Assembly: GCA_016781115.1 (NCBI GenBank)
Contig: JADDQX010000198.1
Coordinates: 1-5,099, forward strand
DNA from: Actinomycetota bacterium
Lineage (GTDB): Bacteria; Actinomycetota; CADDZG01; WHSQ01
Direction of reading: 5' to 3'
DNA: 5,099 bases
The notes under the pieces are model-generated. The model saw only the letters and a list, made by a program, of their open reading frames with translations, did not search any database and was not told the origin of the DNA. Within the stretch, counting starts at the first letter, position 1. The number at the start of each line of letters is the position of its first letter. The position numbers and the translations under genes were made by a program. Below are positions 1 through 4,808 of this stretch, piece by piece.

Positions 1-1072
1 GAACCAGAGGCGGTCCGTCGGGACCTACGAGCGCTCGAGCCTGAAGCAACCGCGATTCCGCGCGCCCCGGATCGCCGCTCATCCTCTCTGCCTGCGCTAA
101 CTCGTTGAGAACGTTGGCGCGGTCCAACTCCGAATTAGCGACGCTCCCGAGCTTCTCGAGTGCGCCCTCGAACGCATCGCGCGCAGCGTCCAGGTCGTTC
201 TTCTCCAACAGCATGATTCCTCGGTTCATCTCGGCCCAGGCTGCACCGAGATGCCAGTCGATCTTCGAGAAGTAGTGCTCTGCTTTGCGCGCTGCCTGGA
301 TGGCGTCTGCATGGCGGCCTTGCTGCAACAGGGCGCCACCCACGTTCATGTGGATGCAGGCGAGCTGGGCCGGCTCCTCGATCAGCGCCGCTAGCGCGAG
401 GCCGAGTTCAGCTTCACGCGCCGCCTTCCCGCGCAATCCCAGAGAGAGATAGCAGGCAACTAGTGCGCCGTGGGCTCTCATCATCGCGATCGGGTCCGCG
501 TACCCACCCCTGTCGAGCTCGTCGAGATAGTCGTCCAGTAGGTGAATCGCCAGGCGAGGGTCCCCCAACGCGAGGTGGGCTCGCGCGATTCCGACCACCG
601 CCTCGTAGCGGAGGTGTGGCGGATCTTGTCTCCAAAGCGCCTCGGCTTCTTCGTATCGGCTAAGAGCCAGGTCGGGCAGGTCTTCGTGTTCCGCTAGGAC
701 GGCCAGAACGCACAACGCCCCTGCTTCGAGTCGTCTCAACGCCTCAGCGTTCGCTTCCCGTCGGACGGAATCTGCATACTCCTTCGCCCGTTCACGGAAC
801 CCGTGATGCAGGAGGCGACGCGCTTCTTGCAGGTCGAGTTCCAACCTTGCCTCGGTGGCAGCCGTCCGACCCGTCTTGAGCTCGCTCGGCTCGACCCCTA
901 GACGTTGCGCCAGGTGCTGGAGTGCTTCTTCCGAGGGTTCCCGCTTGCCTGCCTCGATCAGAGATAGGTATGAAGCTGATAAAAGCGGCGCCGCAACCTC
1001 CCGCTGGGACAGGCCCCTCTGGACCCTGAGGTCCCGCAACCTCGCGCCTAATGAACTGCCGCTGTGATGCAT
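1..1072 (-). CDS. XRE-family HTH regulator with C-terminal TPR repeats (partial, runs off left edge)
   Basis: The reading frame stays open from ATG at 1072 to the window edge, giving 357 codons without a stop; the C-terminus is missing. Residues about 8-65 form an XRE/Cro-type helix-turn-helix: LGARLRDLRVQRGLSQREVA, then the recognition-helix region SASYLSLIEAGKREPS, then LAQRLGV. From about residue 75 onward the protein is helical with at least six TPR-like repeats, for example AEMNRGIMLLEKNDLDAARD and the following NVLNELAQAERMSGDPGRA. In known HTH-TPR regulators (PlcR, Rgg, NprR, AimR) the TPR part binds a peptide and controls DNA binding. Here that role is inferred, supported by a divergent secreted mini-peptide gene and a palindrome in the shared upstream region. 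No Shine-Dalgarno precedes the ATG, but a TACGCT box sits exactly at -12 to -7, so a leaderless mRNA is likely. HTH-TPR proteins without peptide ligands also exist. The domain call is secure; the ligand is not. Confidence 0.93.
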   Translation of the reverse strand, partial: MHHSGSSLGARLRDLRVQRGLSQREVAAPLLSASYLSLIEAGKREPSEEALQHLAQRLGVEPSELKTGRTAATEARLELDLQEARRLLHHGFRERAKEYADSVRREANAEALRRLEAGALCVLAVLAEHEDLPDLALSRYEEAEALWRQDPPHLRYEAVVGIARAHLALGDPRLAIHLLDDYLDELDRGGYADPIAMMRAHGALVACYLSLGLRGKAAREAELGLALAALIEEPAQLACIHMNVGGALLQQGRHADAIQAARKAEHYFSKIDWHLGAAWAEMNRGIMLLEKNDLDAARDAFEGALEKLGSVANSELDRANVLNELAQAERMSGDPGRAESRLLQARALVGPDGPPLV

Positions 1073-1078
1073 CAGCGA

Positions 1079-1084
1079 AGCGTA
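1079..1084 (-). promoter_or_regulatory. Putative -10 box for a leaderless XRE-TPR transcript
   Basis: On the minus strand TACGCT (TANNNT pattern) ends 6 nt before the A of the ATG at 1072. That spacing puts +1 on the start codon itself, which fits the missing ribosome binding site. No convincing -35 hexamer is seen 17 nt further upstream. Leaderless mRNAs are common in actinobacteria; the assignment here is inference. Confidence 0.45.
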
Positions 1085-1125
1085 AGCGGCTTCGGGCTGA
1101 CTGCAGTAGAGGCATGGTATGACTC

Positions 1126-1131
1126 TAGGGT
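1126..1131 (+). promoter_or_regulatory. Tentative -10 box for the mini-peptide gene
   Basis: TAGGGT fits the loose TANNNT pattern and abuts the palindrome that starts at 1131. It would place the transcription start near 1138, in the middle of the palindrome, where a bound repressor would block initiation. No good -35 element was found. An alternative is TATGAC at 1118-1123 with CTGACT at 1097-1102, but that spacer is only 15 nt. Weak call. Confidence 0.25.
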
Positions 1132-1147
1132 GTGACAAATAGTCACA
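1131..1147. promoter_or_regulatory. Operator-like perfect palindrome TGTGAC-N5-GTCACA
   Basis: TGTGACAAATAGTCACA has two perfect 6-bp arms separated by 5 bp. It lies in the roughly 100-bp region between the divergent starts at 1072 and 1175, 27 nt before the mini-peptide ATG. The size and dyad symmetry suit an XRE dimer, so autoregulation and control of the peptide gene are plausible. It also resembles the CRP consensus TGTGA-N6-TCACA but has a spacer one base longer. A near-direct repeat follows (AGTCACAGCG at 1141-1150, GATGACAGCG at 1151-1160). Too short for a terminator, and no T-run follows. Confidence 0.6.
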
Positions 1148-1174
1148 GCGGATGACAGCGACGGGAGGGTGTCG

Positions 1175-1291
1175 ATGCGTAAGCGGATCACTCTGATCTT
1201 GATCTCGTGCGTGAGCGCGCTGATCTTGGGAGCTGCGCCTGCGGCGGCTCAGGACTGCGTTCAGGTGTTGCAGTACAAGTACTGCCTCTAG
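1175..1291 (+). CDS. 38-aa secreted mini-peptide precursor (signal peptide plus 13-residue Cys-pair peptide)
   Basis: The start is ATG at 1175; GGGAGG at 1163-1168 lies 6 nt upstream, and the stop is TAG at 1289-1291. The product has a basic start (MRKR), a hydrophobic core (ITLILISCVSALILGA) and a signal-peptidase I type site (AAPAAA, cut before Gln26). The predicted mature product is QDCVQVLQYKYCL. Cys28 and Cys37 (mature positions 3 and 12) could form a disulfide ring, and the N-terminal Gln could become pyroglutamate. Export through Sec is expected. It is divergent from an HTH-TPR regulator across a palindrome, an arrangement like RRNPP pheromone and receptor genes, so a signalling peptide is the leading hypothesis. 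Alternatives are a small bacteriocin-like or toxic peptide, or the intact 5' end of a larger decayed secreted protein. The precursor family is not recognised. The gene structure is well supported; function is inferred. Confidence 0.7.
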   Translation: MRKRITLILISCVSALILGAAPAAAQDCVQVLQYKYCL

Positions 1292-1491
1292 CCAGCGATG
1301 AGCGGGCGTCCGATGCGCGCCGAACCGGCCGTCATGAGGCGGATGCCGACGACGATCTCCGTTTCGTCGCTCGCTGGGCGGAATGGGTCGATAGGGGACC
1401 GGCGCCGCCCGATGTACCCGAGCCGGCGGATGGGCGGGGGTTTCTGGGATCCAGGCGCAGGACCCTCGTCGGGGTGAAAGGGGAAAACACC
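1292..1491 (+). other. 200-bp gap between mini-peptide and membrane-protein gene; possibly translated
   Basis: No start codon with a good ribosome binding site occurs here in the frame of the following gene until GTG 1474 or TTG 1492. That frame is nevertheless open back to 1207, overlapping the mini-peptide gene out of frame, and reads as plausible protein (for example DLRFVARWAEWVDRG at about 1363-1407). By hand count, third-position GC over 1294-1491 is about 72%, neither clearly coding nor clearly non-coding. No terminator hairpin with a T-run was seen after the TAG at 1291. It could be an untranslated region, an N-terminal extension reached from GTG 1207, or the remnant of a frameshifted longer gene. 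Confidence 0.4.
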
Positions 1492-1809
1492 TTGAACACT
1501 GCGGCGTGTGAAGCGGCGGAGACCGATTGGCGGGATGCTCGTGGCGTCGCCAGGCGCTTGCGCTGGCTCATGTTTGTTCTTGCCCTGGTCGCGACGGCGG
1601 CGATCGTATACGCGATTTATCTAGCCACGCAATCGAGGCCCAGCGAGGCGCTACTAACTGGAGTGGGGTCCGCTGTAACGGGCGGGGCTGCTCTGTTCGT
1701 TAAGCAAGAGCGAGATCGTGCTGATCGCCGTTCTGACGCTGCCCTTCGGCGCGTTCGGGAGTACTGCGGCGAGCAGCGCGCCCACATCCTGCTTTCGGAA
1801 CCGACCTGA
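1492..1809 (+). CDS. Small two-helix membrane protein with charged C-terminal tail
   Basis: TTG at 1492 was chosen because AAAGGGG at 1477-1483 lies 8 nt upstream, giving 105 residues. Residues about 26-45 (LMFVLALVATAAIVYAIYLA) and 53-70 (ALLTGVGSAVTGGAALFVKQ) are hydrophobic and separated by a short TQSRPSE loop, so a helical hairpin in the inner membrane is expected. Residues 71-97 are dense in Arg, Glu and Asp (KQERDRADRRSDAALRRVRE) and probably form an amphipathic or coiled-coil helix. By the positive-inside rule both termini should be cytoplasmic. The layout resembles 2-TM modules paired with bacterial conflict proteins, but no family is recognised. The frame is open upstream to 1207, so a longer protein (GTG 1474 or 1207) is possible. 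The next gene starts 163 nt downstream. Confidence 0.65.
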   Translation: MNTAACEAAETDWRDARGVARRLRWLMFVLALVATAAIVYAIYLATQSRPSEALLTGVGSAVTGGAALFVKQERDRADRRSDAALRRVREYCGEQRAHILLSEPT

Positions 1810-1972
1810 TGCTGGTTGTTCGTGTTCAGCAGAGGGGTGCGGCATTCGCCCCGTGGCATCGGAGCGGCATCCATGGCCACAACGGCTGCATCCCGAGGAC
1901 GTCGACAAGGCCGGTATTGGGCGCGCGCCGAGGACAAGTACCGCCCCTTTCATCAGTCATCAGGAGACACGG
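1810..1972 (+). other. 163-bp gap with only doubtful micro-ORFs
   Basis: Two short frames were examined. One starts at ATG 1809, overlapping the previous stop as TGATG, and would give 55 residues ending at 1976; its composition (many Arg, Pro and His, no clear fold) is unconvincing. The other starts at ATG 1873, with GGAG at 1861-1864 8 nt upstream, and would give 36 residues ending at 1983, including RRQGRYWARAEDKYRPF. Neither can be called with confidence. No terminator or repeat was found. Confidence 0.35.
1962..1966 (+). promoter_or_regulatory. Ribosome binding site fixing the GTG start at 1973
   Basis: AGGAG lies 6 nt before GTG 1973. It decides the start of the 65-aa gene, whose frame is otherwise open back to 1718 inside the membrane-protein gene. 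Confidence 0.7.
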
Positions 1973-2170
1973 GTGATCTATAAGCAGAAGAGGTATCTAG
2001 GCAGCGCGGGTTCGCTTGAGGCTCAAGAAGCCAACGTGGAGGCTGCTGATAACCGTCACCTTGATGACGTCAAACCGGACCAGCGCAAGTGCCACGACAT
2101 CCTCTCTAAGTCGGATCGTCACCGGCCGTACGACGACCGGTCCTACTGGTTCGACGGCGCACCCCGCTGA
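1973..2170 (+). CDS. 65-aa highly charged protein, partner of the Cas2-like protein
   Basis: GTG at 1973 has a good ribosome binding site, and the stop (2168-2170) overlaps the ATG of the next gene as TGATG. The product is polar and rich in Asp, Arg, Lys and His, with almost no hydrophobic core (MIYKQKRYLGSAG at the start, DDRSYWFDGAPR at the end) and a single Cys at position 40. It may be partly disordered until bound to a partner. Overlap with a downstream Cas2-like gene, in the order small charged protein then nuclease-fold protein, is typical of antitoxin-toxin pairs, so an antitoxin or binding partner is a reasonable guess. No DNA-binding motif is visible and no family is recognised. Confidence 0.6.
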   Translation: MIYKQKRYLGSAGSLEAQEANVEAADNRHLDDVKPDQRKCHDILSKSDRHRPYDDRSYWFDGAPR

Positions 2171-2448
2171 TGGTTCTGTTGATCAGCTACGACCTCAACG
2201 GTAGGGAACGGCCGTCCTCATACACCGCGGTGAGAAGGGTTATCGAGGGGAACGCGCGCTCCTTCAAGAAGCCGCTCTACTCGCAGTGGCTGGTGGAGAC
2301 ATCCCGGCCCATTGCGTGGTGGCAGTCCACGCTTGTCGAAGTAATCGATCCAGACGACAGGTTGTTCATCTGCGCGGCGCGCTGGTCCGAGTGCGACGGC
2401 TGGCTTAGCCAGGATGTGTGGGACTGGCTCAGACCGCGCGCGCGGTAG
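2170..2448 (+). CDS. Stand-alone Cas2-like / SinR-family protein
   Basis: A 92-residue ferredoxin-like protein recognised by its first strand VLLISYDLN, with Asp8 at the position of the conserved Cas2 acidic residue. It continues with SQWLVETS (about 38-45), IDPDDRLFICAA (59-70) and a Trp-rich end, LSQDVWDWL (79-87). This pattern matches the short orphan Cas2-like proteins often annotated SinR family, structurally related to Cas2 and VapD. VapD and some Cas2 proteins are ribonucleases; activity here is inferred from fold only. The ATG overlaps the preceding stop (TGATG) and lacks its own ribosome binding site, so translation is probably coupled to the 65-aa gene. No cas1 or CRISPR array is present, which argues against a role in spacer acquisition and for a toxin-like or RNA-processing role. 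Confidence 0.8.
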   Translation: MVLLISYDLNGRERPSSYTAVRRVIEGNARSFKKPLYSQWLVETSRPIAWWQSTLVEVIDPDDRLFICAARWSECDGWLSQDVWDWLRPRAR

Positions 2449-2518
2449 AGGGTCCAGTGAGGAACGTCCACCAGCGAGAGTCAGTAGGCGTCCTCGCGGG
2501 CCGTGGATGGCGATGGAG

Positions 2519-2523
2519 AGGAG
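2519..2523 (+). promoter_or_regulatory. Strong ribosome binding site of the four-gene operon
   Basis: AGGAG, within GGAGAGGAG at 2515-2523, lies 6 nt before ATG 2530. It favours this start over the in-frame GTG at 2503. No convincing promoter was recognised in the 81-bp gap 2449-2529, so read-through from upstream genes is possible. Confidence 0.7.
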
Positions 2524-2529
2524 CGCTGG

Positions 2530-2814
2530 ATGTCTGGTCGAGATGATTTTGTGAAGGTGCATATCCGCTGTAACCGGTGTGGAAATCTCATCGACAGCGC
2601 GTGCGTGCGTGTGGATCGCAATGTTCCCGCGCGCTTCCGATGCCAACCGGGCGGAGGGAGAGGCGGGGGAAGCCCACAGATCCGATGCCCAGGCTGTGGA
2701 GGCCCTTGCTTCGAGGACTTCCGAGAGTTGGAACGGGCGGTAGCCGCCGAGCTCGGCGGGGGTTGGGGGCGCCACCGGAAGCGCGGGGCTGTGTTGGTTG
2801 AGTGCCGCGGGTGA
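2530..2814 (+). CDS. Small Cys-rich zinc-ribbon protein with Gly-rich insert
   Basis: A 94-residue protein with two CxxC knuckles, CNRC (14-17) and CPGC (53-56), plus Cys25, Cys38, Cys60 and Cys92. The first knuckle sits in VHIRCNRCGNLID, and a RCQPGGGRGGGSPQIRCPGC stretch links Cys38 to the second. Four Cys in two knuckles suggest a zinc ribbon that binds nucleic acid or protein. The Gly-rich insert between strands resembles small actinobacterial zinc-ribbon proteins of unknown function, from memory only. After the ribbon, residues 61-75 (FEDFRELERAVAAEL) look helical and the tail is basic (GRHRKRG). It is the first gene of the operon. Its TGA overlaps the proposed GTG start of the next gene as GTGA, so the two are probably translationally coupled. 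Partner unknown. Confidence 0.75.
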   Translation: MSGRDDFVKVHIRCNRCGNLIDSACVRVDRNVPARFRCQPGGGRGGGSPQIRCPGCGGPCFEDFRELERAVAAELGGGWGRHRKRGAVLVECRG

Positions 2815-3377
2815 CGACCGAGAACGAGGCGGATTCGATCATGCGGAAGCAAGAAGTGCTTGCGGCGATCGAGAAGATGATCTTTCCCCCAGGTATCAAT
2901 GACGCAGTTCACACGTTAGCGGATGCCTTGCCTGACATTCCTGCCTACGCGTTTTATCCATCCTTCCGCTGGGTCGATACCGCGTCACAATCTCGAGAGG
3001 ACGTCGTGCTGCTACTAACGGCATCGTCGCTGGTTCAGTGCCGAGTTAGCACCGACGGTTTCGAGGTTGTCGACTATCGCGGACGGGATGTGCGGCAAGA
3101 CGCTCGCAAGGTCGAGATCGCGGTGTGGCCTGTGAACAGCATTCGGCGCCTGGTCCTCGGACGCGTCGAAGGTGCTCGCGCGCGGCATAGCGAGGCGCCC
3201 TTTGAACATAGCACTCGGGTTCAGTTTGGAGACGGCGGGTCCGGAGACGCGATTGTTCTGCCCTTCGGCCATGATCTTCTCGGGGCGGATCAGAATGACA
3301 AGGCGGATGTGCACGAGCGTGTAAAGAGATTTGGAGACGCGCTGTTGAAGCTGGTGGCAGGAGGAGTGAGACCTTGA
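2811..3377 (+). CDS. 188-aa protein, possible PH-like beta fold; function unknown
   Basis: GTG 2811 is preferred because it overlaps the previous stop by 4 nt (GTGA); GTG 2802 and ATG 2841 (178 aa) are alternatives. Residues about 10-40 are helical (RKQEVLAAIEKMI, AVHTLADALPD). Residues 64-153 alternate short hydrophobic strands with turns: DVVLLLTASSLVQCRV, FEVVDYRG, VEIAVWPVNSIRRLVLGRVEG, STRVQFGDG, AIVLPFG. A final amphipathic helix runs from about 166 to 183 (VHERVKRFGDALLKLVA). Strands followed by a closing helix, with a VWPVNSIRRL-type strand, recall bacterial PH-like domains; this is fold-level impression only. No catalytic motif, signal peptide or membrane segment is seen, so it is probably cytoplasmic. 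It is the second gene of the operon, and its TGA overlaps the TTG of the DUF4062 gene, suggesting fixed stoichiometry and possibly a complex. Confidence 0.72.
   Translation: MTTENEADSIMRKQEVLAAIEKMIFPPGINDAVHTLADALPDIPAYAFYPSFRWVDTASQSREDVVLLLTASSLVQCRVSTDGFEVVDYRGRDVRQDARKVEIAVWPVNSIRRLVLGRVEGARARHSEAPFEHSTRVQFGDGGSGDAIVLPFGHDLLGADQNDKADVHERVKRFGDALLKLVAGGVRP
3360..3366 (+). promoter_or_regulatory. Ribosome binding site supporting the TTG start at 3374
   Basis: GGAGGAG lies 7 nt before TTG 3374, inside the end of the preceding gene. Together with the canonical N-terminus MKVFISS it makes the rare TTG start convincing. Confidence 0.8.
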
Positions 3378-4474
3378 AGGTCTTCATCTCGTCGGTTCGG
3401 CGCGGTCTCGAGGATGAACGTGACGCCCTTCCTGGGCTCATTCAGGCTTCGGGTCACGTGCCGAAACGGTTCGAGGATTACACGGCCTTACCGGTCCCAT
3501 CGAGGCAGGCGTGTCTGGATGGTGTCGAGGATTGTGACGTCTACTTGCTTCTCCTTGGAGAGTTCTACGGAGATCCTCTTCCGGACACGGGTAAGGCGCC
3601 AACCGAGGAAGAGTTTGTGGTGGCGCGACGCCGGAACATTCCGATATTGGTGTTTCGCAAATCAGGTGTGGTCCCTGAAAAGGTGCAAGAAGAGTTCATC
3701 GAGAGAGTGGAGGCTTATGCGACGGGGCGCTTCCGCGCCTCGTTCGAGAAGACGGAGGGCCTTCTGGTTGCCGTCGTAGCGGCCCTGAGAGCTCTCGATG
3801 CTCAGAGTTCTCCGTTAGTGTGGAGCTCCGCGATTGGTCTTCCGCGGGTTCAGTGGATCTTCGAGCCTGATCGCTCGCGCGGATTCCTTTCCTCCAGCGG
3901 GACGACGTTGGAGATGCATCTCCTCCAATACGGGCCCTCCGACCGTCTAACGCTCCGTTCACTCGAAGCGATGGTGCGTTCAGTCGCCACCTTGGGGCGC
4001 GACCTGGACCACTTCACCGTCGGCGACGCTCTCGACACTGGCGTCGTGGACGACAAGCTCGTTGTGCAGGTTGCGGGGTCGGGGTCGTACGGCGATCGAG
4101 GTATCCGTATCTCGCGGGACCGCCACGTTGCTGCCTGGGAGACGCTGCCGCGGGACAACCTCGGGGTCATCATCGATCCTCGCGACGTAGAGGCTCGGCT
4201 GGTTCGCCTCGTGACCTTAGCGTCCCAGACGAACATCCATCAGGGCCAGGTCGCGCTAGCAGCGTCGCTAGGTCCGTTGGACTTCACGGTTGAAGGCGTC
4301 GCGTCTGATTTCGGACGCCGATCGAGCACGACTCTGCGGATGAGCGGTCAGGCGGCGGCTCGCGCTGAGCCACAGGACCTTGTTACCGGCGACGCGTTAT
4401 CGCGCGGCGCGCCTGAGATCGCATCTGAGATCACTGCTCGATTGATGCAAGCCTACAGAGCAGAACCGAATTAG
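3374..4474 (+). CDS. DUF4062-domain (TIR-like fold) protein with unassigned C-terminal region
   Basis: A 366-residue protein. Residues 1 to about 140 match DUF4062: the hallmark MKVFISSVRRGLEDERDAL at the N-terminus, GHVPKRFEDYTALP (27-40), CDVYLLLLGEFYGDP (54-68), and PTEEEFVVA (76-84) matching the usual S/PTExEYxxA, followed by IPILVF (89-94). DUF4062 has a TIR-related flavodoxin-like fold and is common at the N-terminus of STAND-type and other conflict proteins; its biochemical activity is poorly defined. No P-loop or NB-ARC motif follows. Residues about 145-366 form a separate region of strands and helices (VQWIFEPDRSRGFL, LTLRSLEAMVRSVATLG, DKLVVQVAGSGSYGDRGIRI) that I cannot assign. No membrane segment is seen. 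The TTG start overlaps the upstream stop, and the next gene starts 18 nt downstream. Possible role: nucleotide-sensing or NAD-related effector or signalling adaptor (inference). Confidence 0.88.
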   Translation: MKVFISSVRRGLEDERDALPGLIQASGHVPKRFEDYTALPVPSRQACLDGVEDCDVYLLLLGEFYGDPLPDTGKAPTEEEFVVARRRNIPILVFRKSGVVPEKVQEEFIERVEAYATGRFRASFEKTEGLLVAVVAALRALDAQSSPLVWSSAIGLPRVQWIFEPDRSRGFLSSSGTTLEMHLLQYGPSDRLTLRSLEAMVRSVATLGRDLDHFTVGDALDTGVVDDKLVVQVAGSGSYGDRGIRISRDRHVAAWETLPRDNLGVIIDPRDVEARLVRLVTLASQTNIHQGQVALAASLGPLDFTVEGVASDFGRRSSTTLRMSGQAAARAEPQDLVTGDALSRGAPEIASEITARLMQAYRAEPN

Positions 4475-4483
4475 AAGGAGGTG
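4475..4483 (+). promoter_or_regulatory. Near-perfect Shine-Dalgarno for the second zinc-ribbon gene
   Basis: AAGGAGGTG closely matches the 16S anti-Shine-Dalgarno complement and ends 9 nt before ATG 4493. It includes the in-frame GTG at 4481, which is therefore unlikely to be the start; the ATG at 4499 would be too far away. Confidence 0.75.
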
Positions 4484-4492
4484 GAGCTAGAG

Positions 4493-4744
4493 ATGGATAT
4501 GGAACGAACAACCCTTGACTATCCCTGGTCACGGATCGCGACGAGGAACTGCCCGGTTTGTCGGCTGGGCGGTGGCGAGTTGAGGGTACGGCCGCCAGCT
4601 GTAGTTCGCGTGGGTGTCAACGAGGAGAAGCTCTTGAGGCTGACCTGCCACACCTGCGGGTACACGATGCTCTTCGACGTCGGCGTTGCCGAAGCGAGAC
4701 CGTATCCTGACGGGGCGACCCACGAGCGGCTGCCGGAGCTGTAG
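4493..4744 (+). CDS. Second small zinc-ribbon protein (83 aa)
   Basis: The two knuckles CPVC (20-23) and CHTC (52-55) are separated by 28 residues containing strands (GGGELRVRPPAVVRVGV, LLRLTCHTCGYTMLFDVG). This is the treble-stranded layout of nucleic-acid-type zinc ribbons such as those in short bacterial DUF proteins. An acidic leader (MDMERTTLDYPW) precedes the ribbon and a short polar tail follows. It is the last clear gene of the operon, 18 nt after the DUF4062 stop, with a very strong ribosome binding site that suggests high translation relative to its neighbours. It is not an obvious duplicate of the zinc-ribbon protein at 2530: spacing and flanks differ. It could present nucleic acid or protein to the DUF4062 partner; nothing in the sequence proves this. 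Confidence 0.8.
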   Translation: MDMERTTLDYPWSRIATRNCPVCRLGGGELRVRPPAVVRVGVNEEKLLRLTCHTCGYTMLFDVGVAEARPYPDGATHERLPEL

Positions 4745-4796
4745 CGATCAGACCGTCGCTGCACGAACTCAGAAGCAGACAGTTGCCGCAGACGTC

Positions 4797-4803
4797 GGAG
4801 AGG
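4797..4803 (+). promoter_or_regulatory. Ribosome binding site for the 15-codon leader ORF
   Basis: GGAGAGG is 5 nt before ATG 4809, ideal spacing. It is the only good ribosome binding site between the operon and the terminal gene. Confidence 0.55.
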
Positions 4804-4808
4804 TACTG

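Noticed and set aside
414..663. Open frames on both strands inside 414-663 (73 aa minus, 66 aa plus)
   Set aside because: They overlap the TPR region of the HTH-TPR gene, whose own frame gives clear TPR repeats; the alternatives are Arg/Pro/Ser-rich GC shadows.
792..1115. 107-aa minus-strand frame starting upstream of the HTH gene
   Set aside because: It is a different frame from the convincing XRE helix-turn-helix and its translation is low-complexity; its upstream ATG is not in frame with ATG 1072.
1131..1147. Palindrome as a standard CRP site or a terminator
   Set aside because: The gap between TGTGA and TCACA is 7 bp, not 6, and the 6-bp stem without a T-run between divergent genes does not suit a terminator.
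1718..1972. GTG 1718 frame beginning VLIAVLTLPFGAFGSTAASS, which looks like a signal peptide
   Set aside because: It lies inside the membrane-protein gene in another frame, has no ribosome binding site, and the following residues have no protein-like character until the GTG at 1973 with its own site.
2170..2448. Cas2-like gene as part of a CRISPR-Cas locus
   Set aside because: No repeat array, cas1 or other cas gene is visible in the window, and the protein resembles the stand-alone SinR/Cas2-like type.
2218..2912. Long minus-strand frames (185 aa and 143 aa) opposite the Cas2-like and zinc-ribbon genes
   Set aside because: The plus-strand frames carry recognisable motifs (ISYDLN, CxxC pairs) and ribosome binding sites; the minus frames are Pro/Arg/Ser-rich antisense shadows.
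3414..4236. Plus and minus frames overlapping the DUF4062 gene
   Set aside because: The DUF4062 frame is uninterrupted for 366 codons with family motifs; the others are Arg/Ser-rich shadows.
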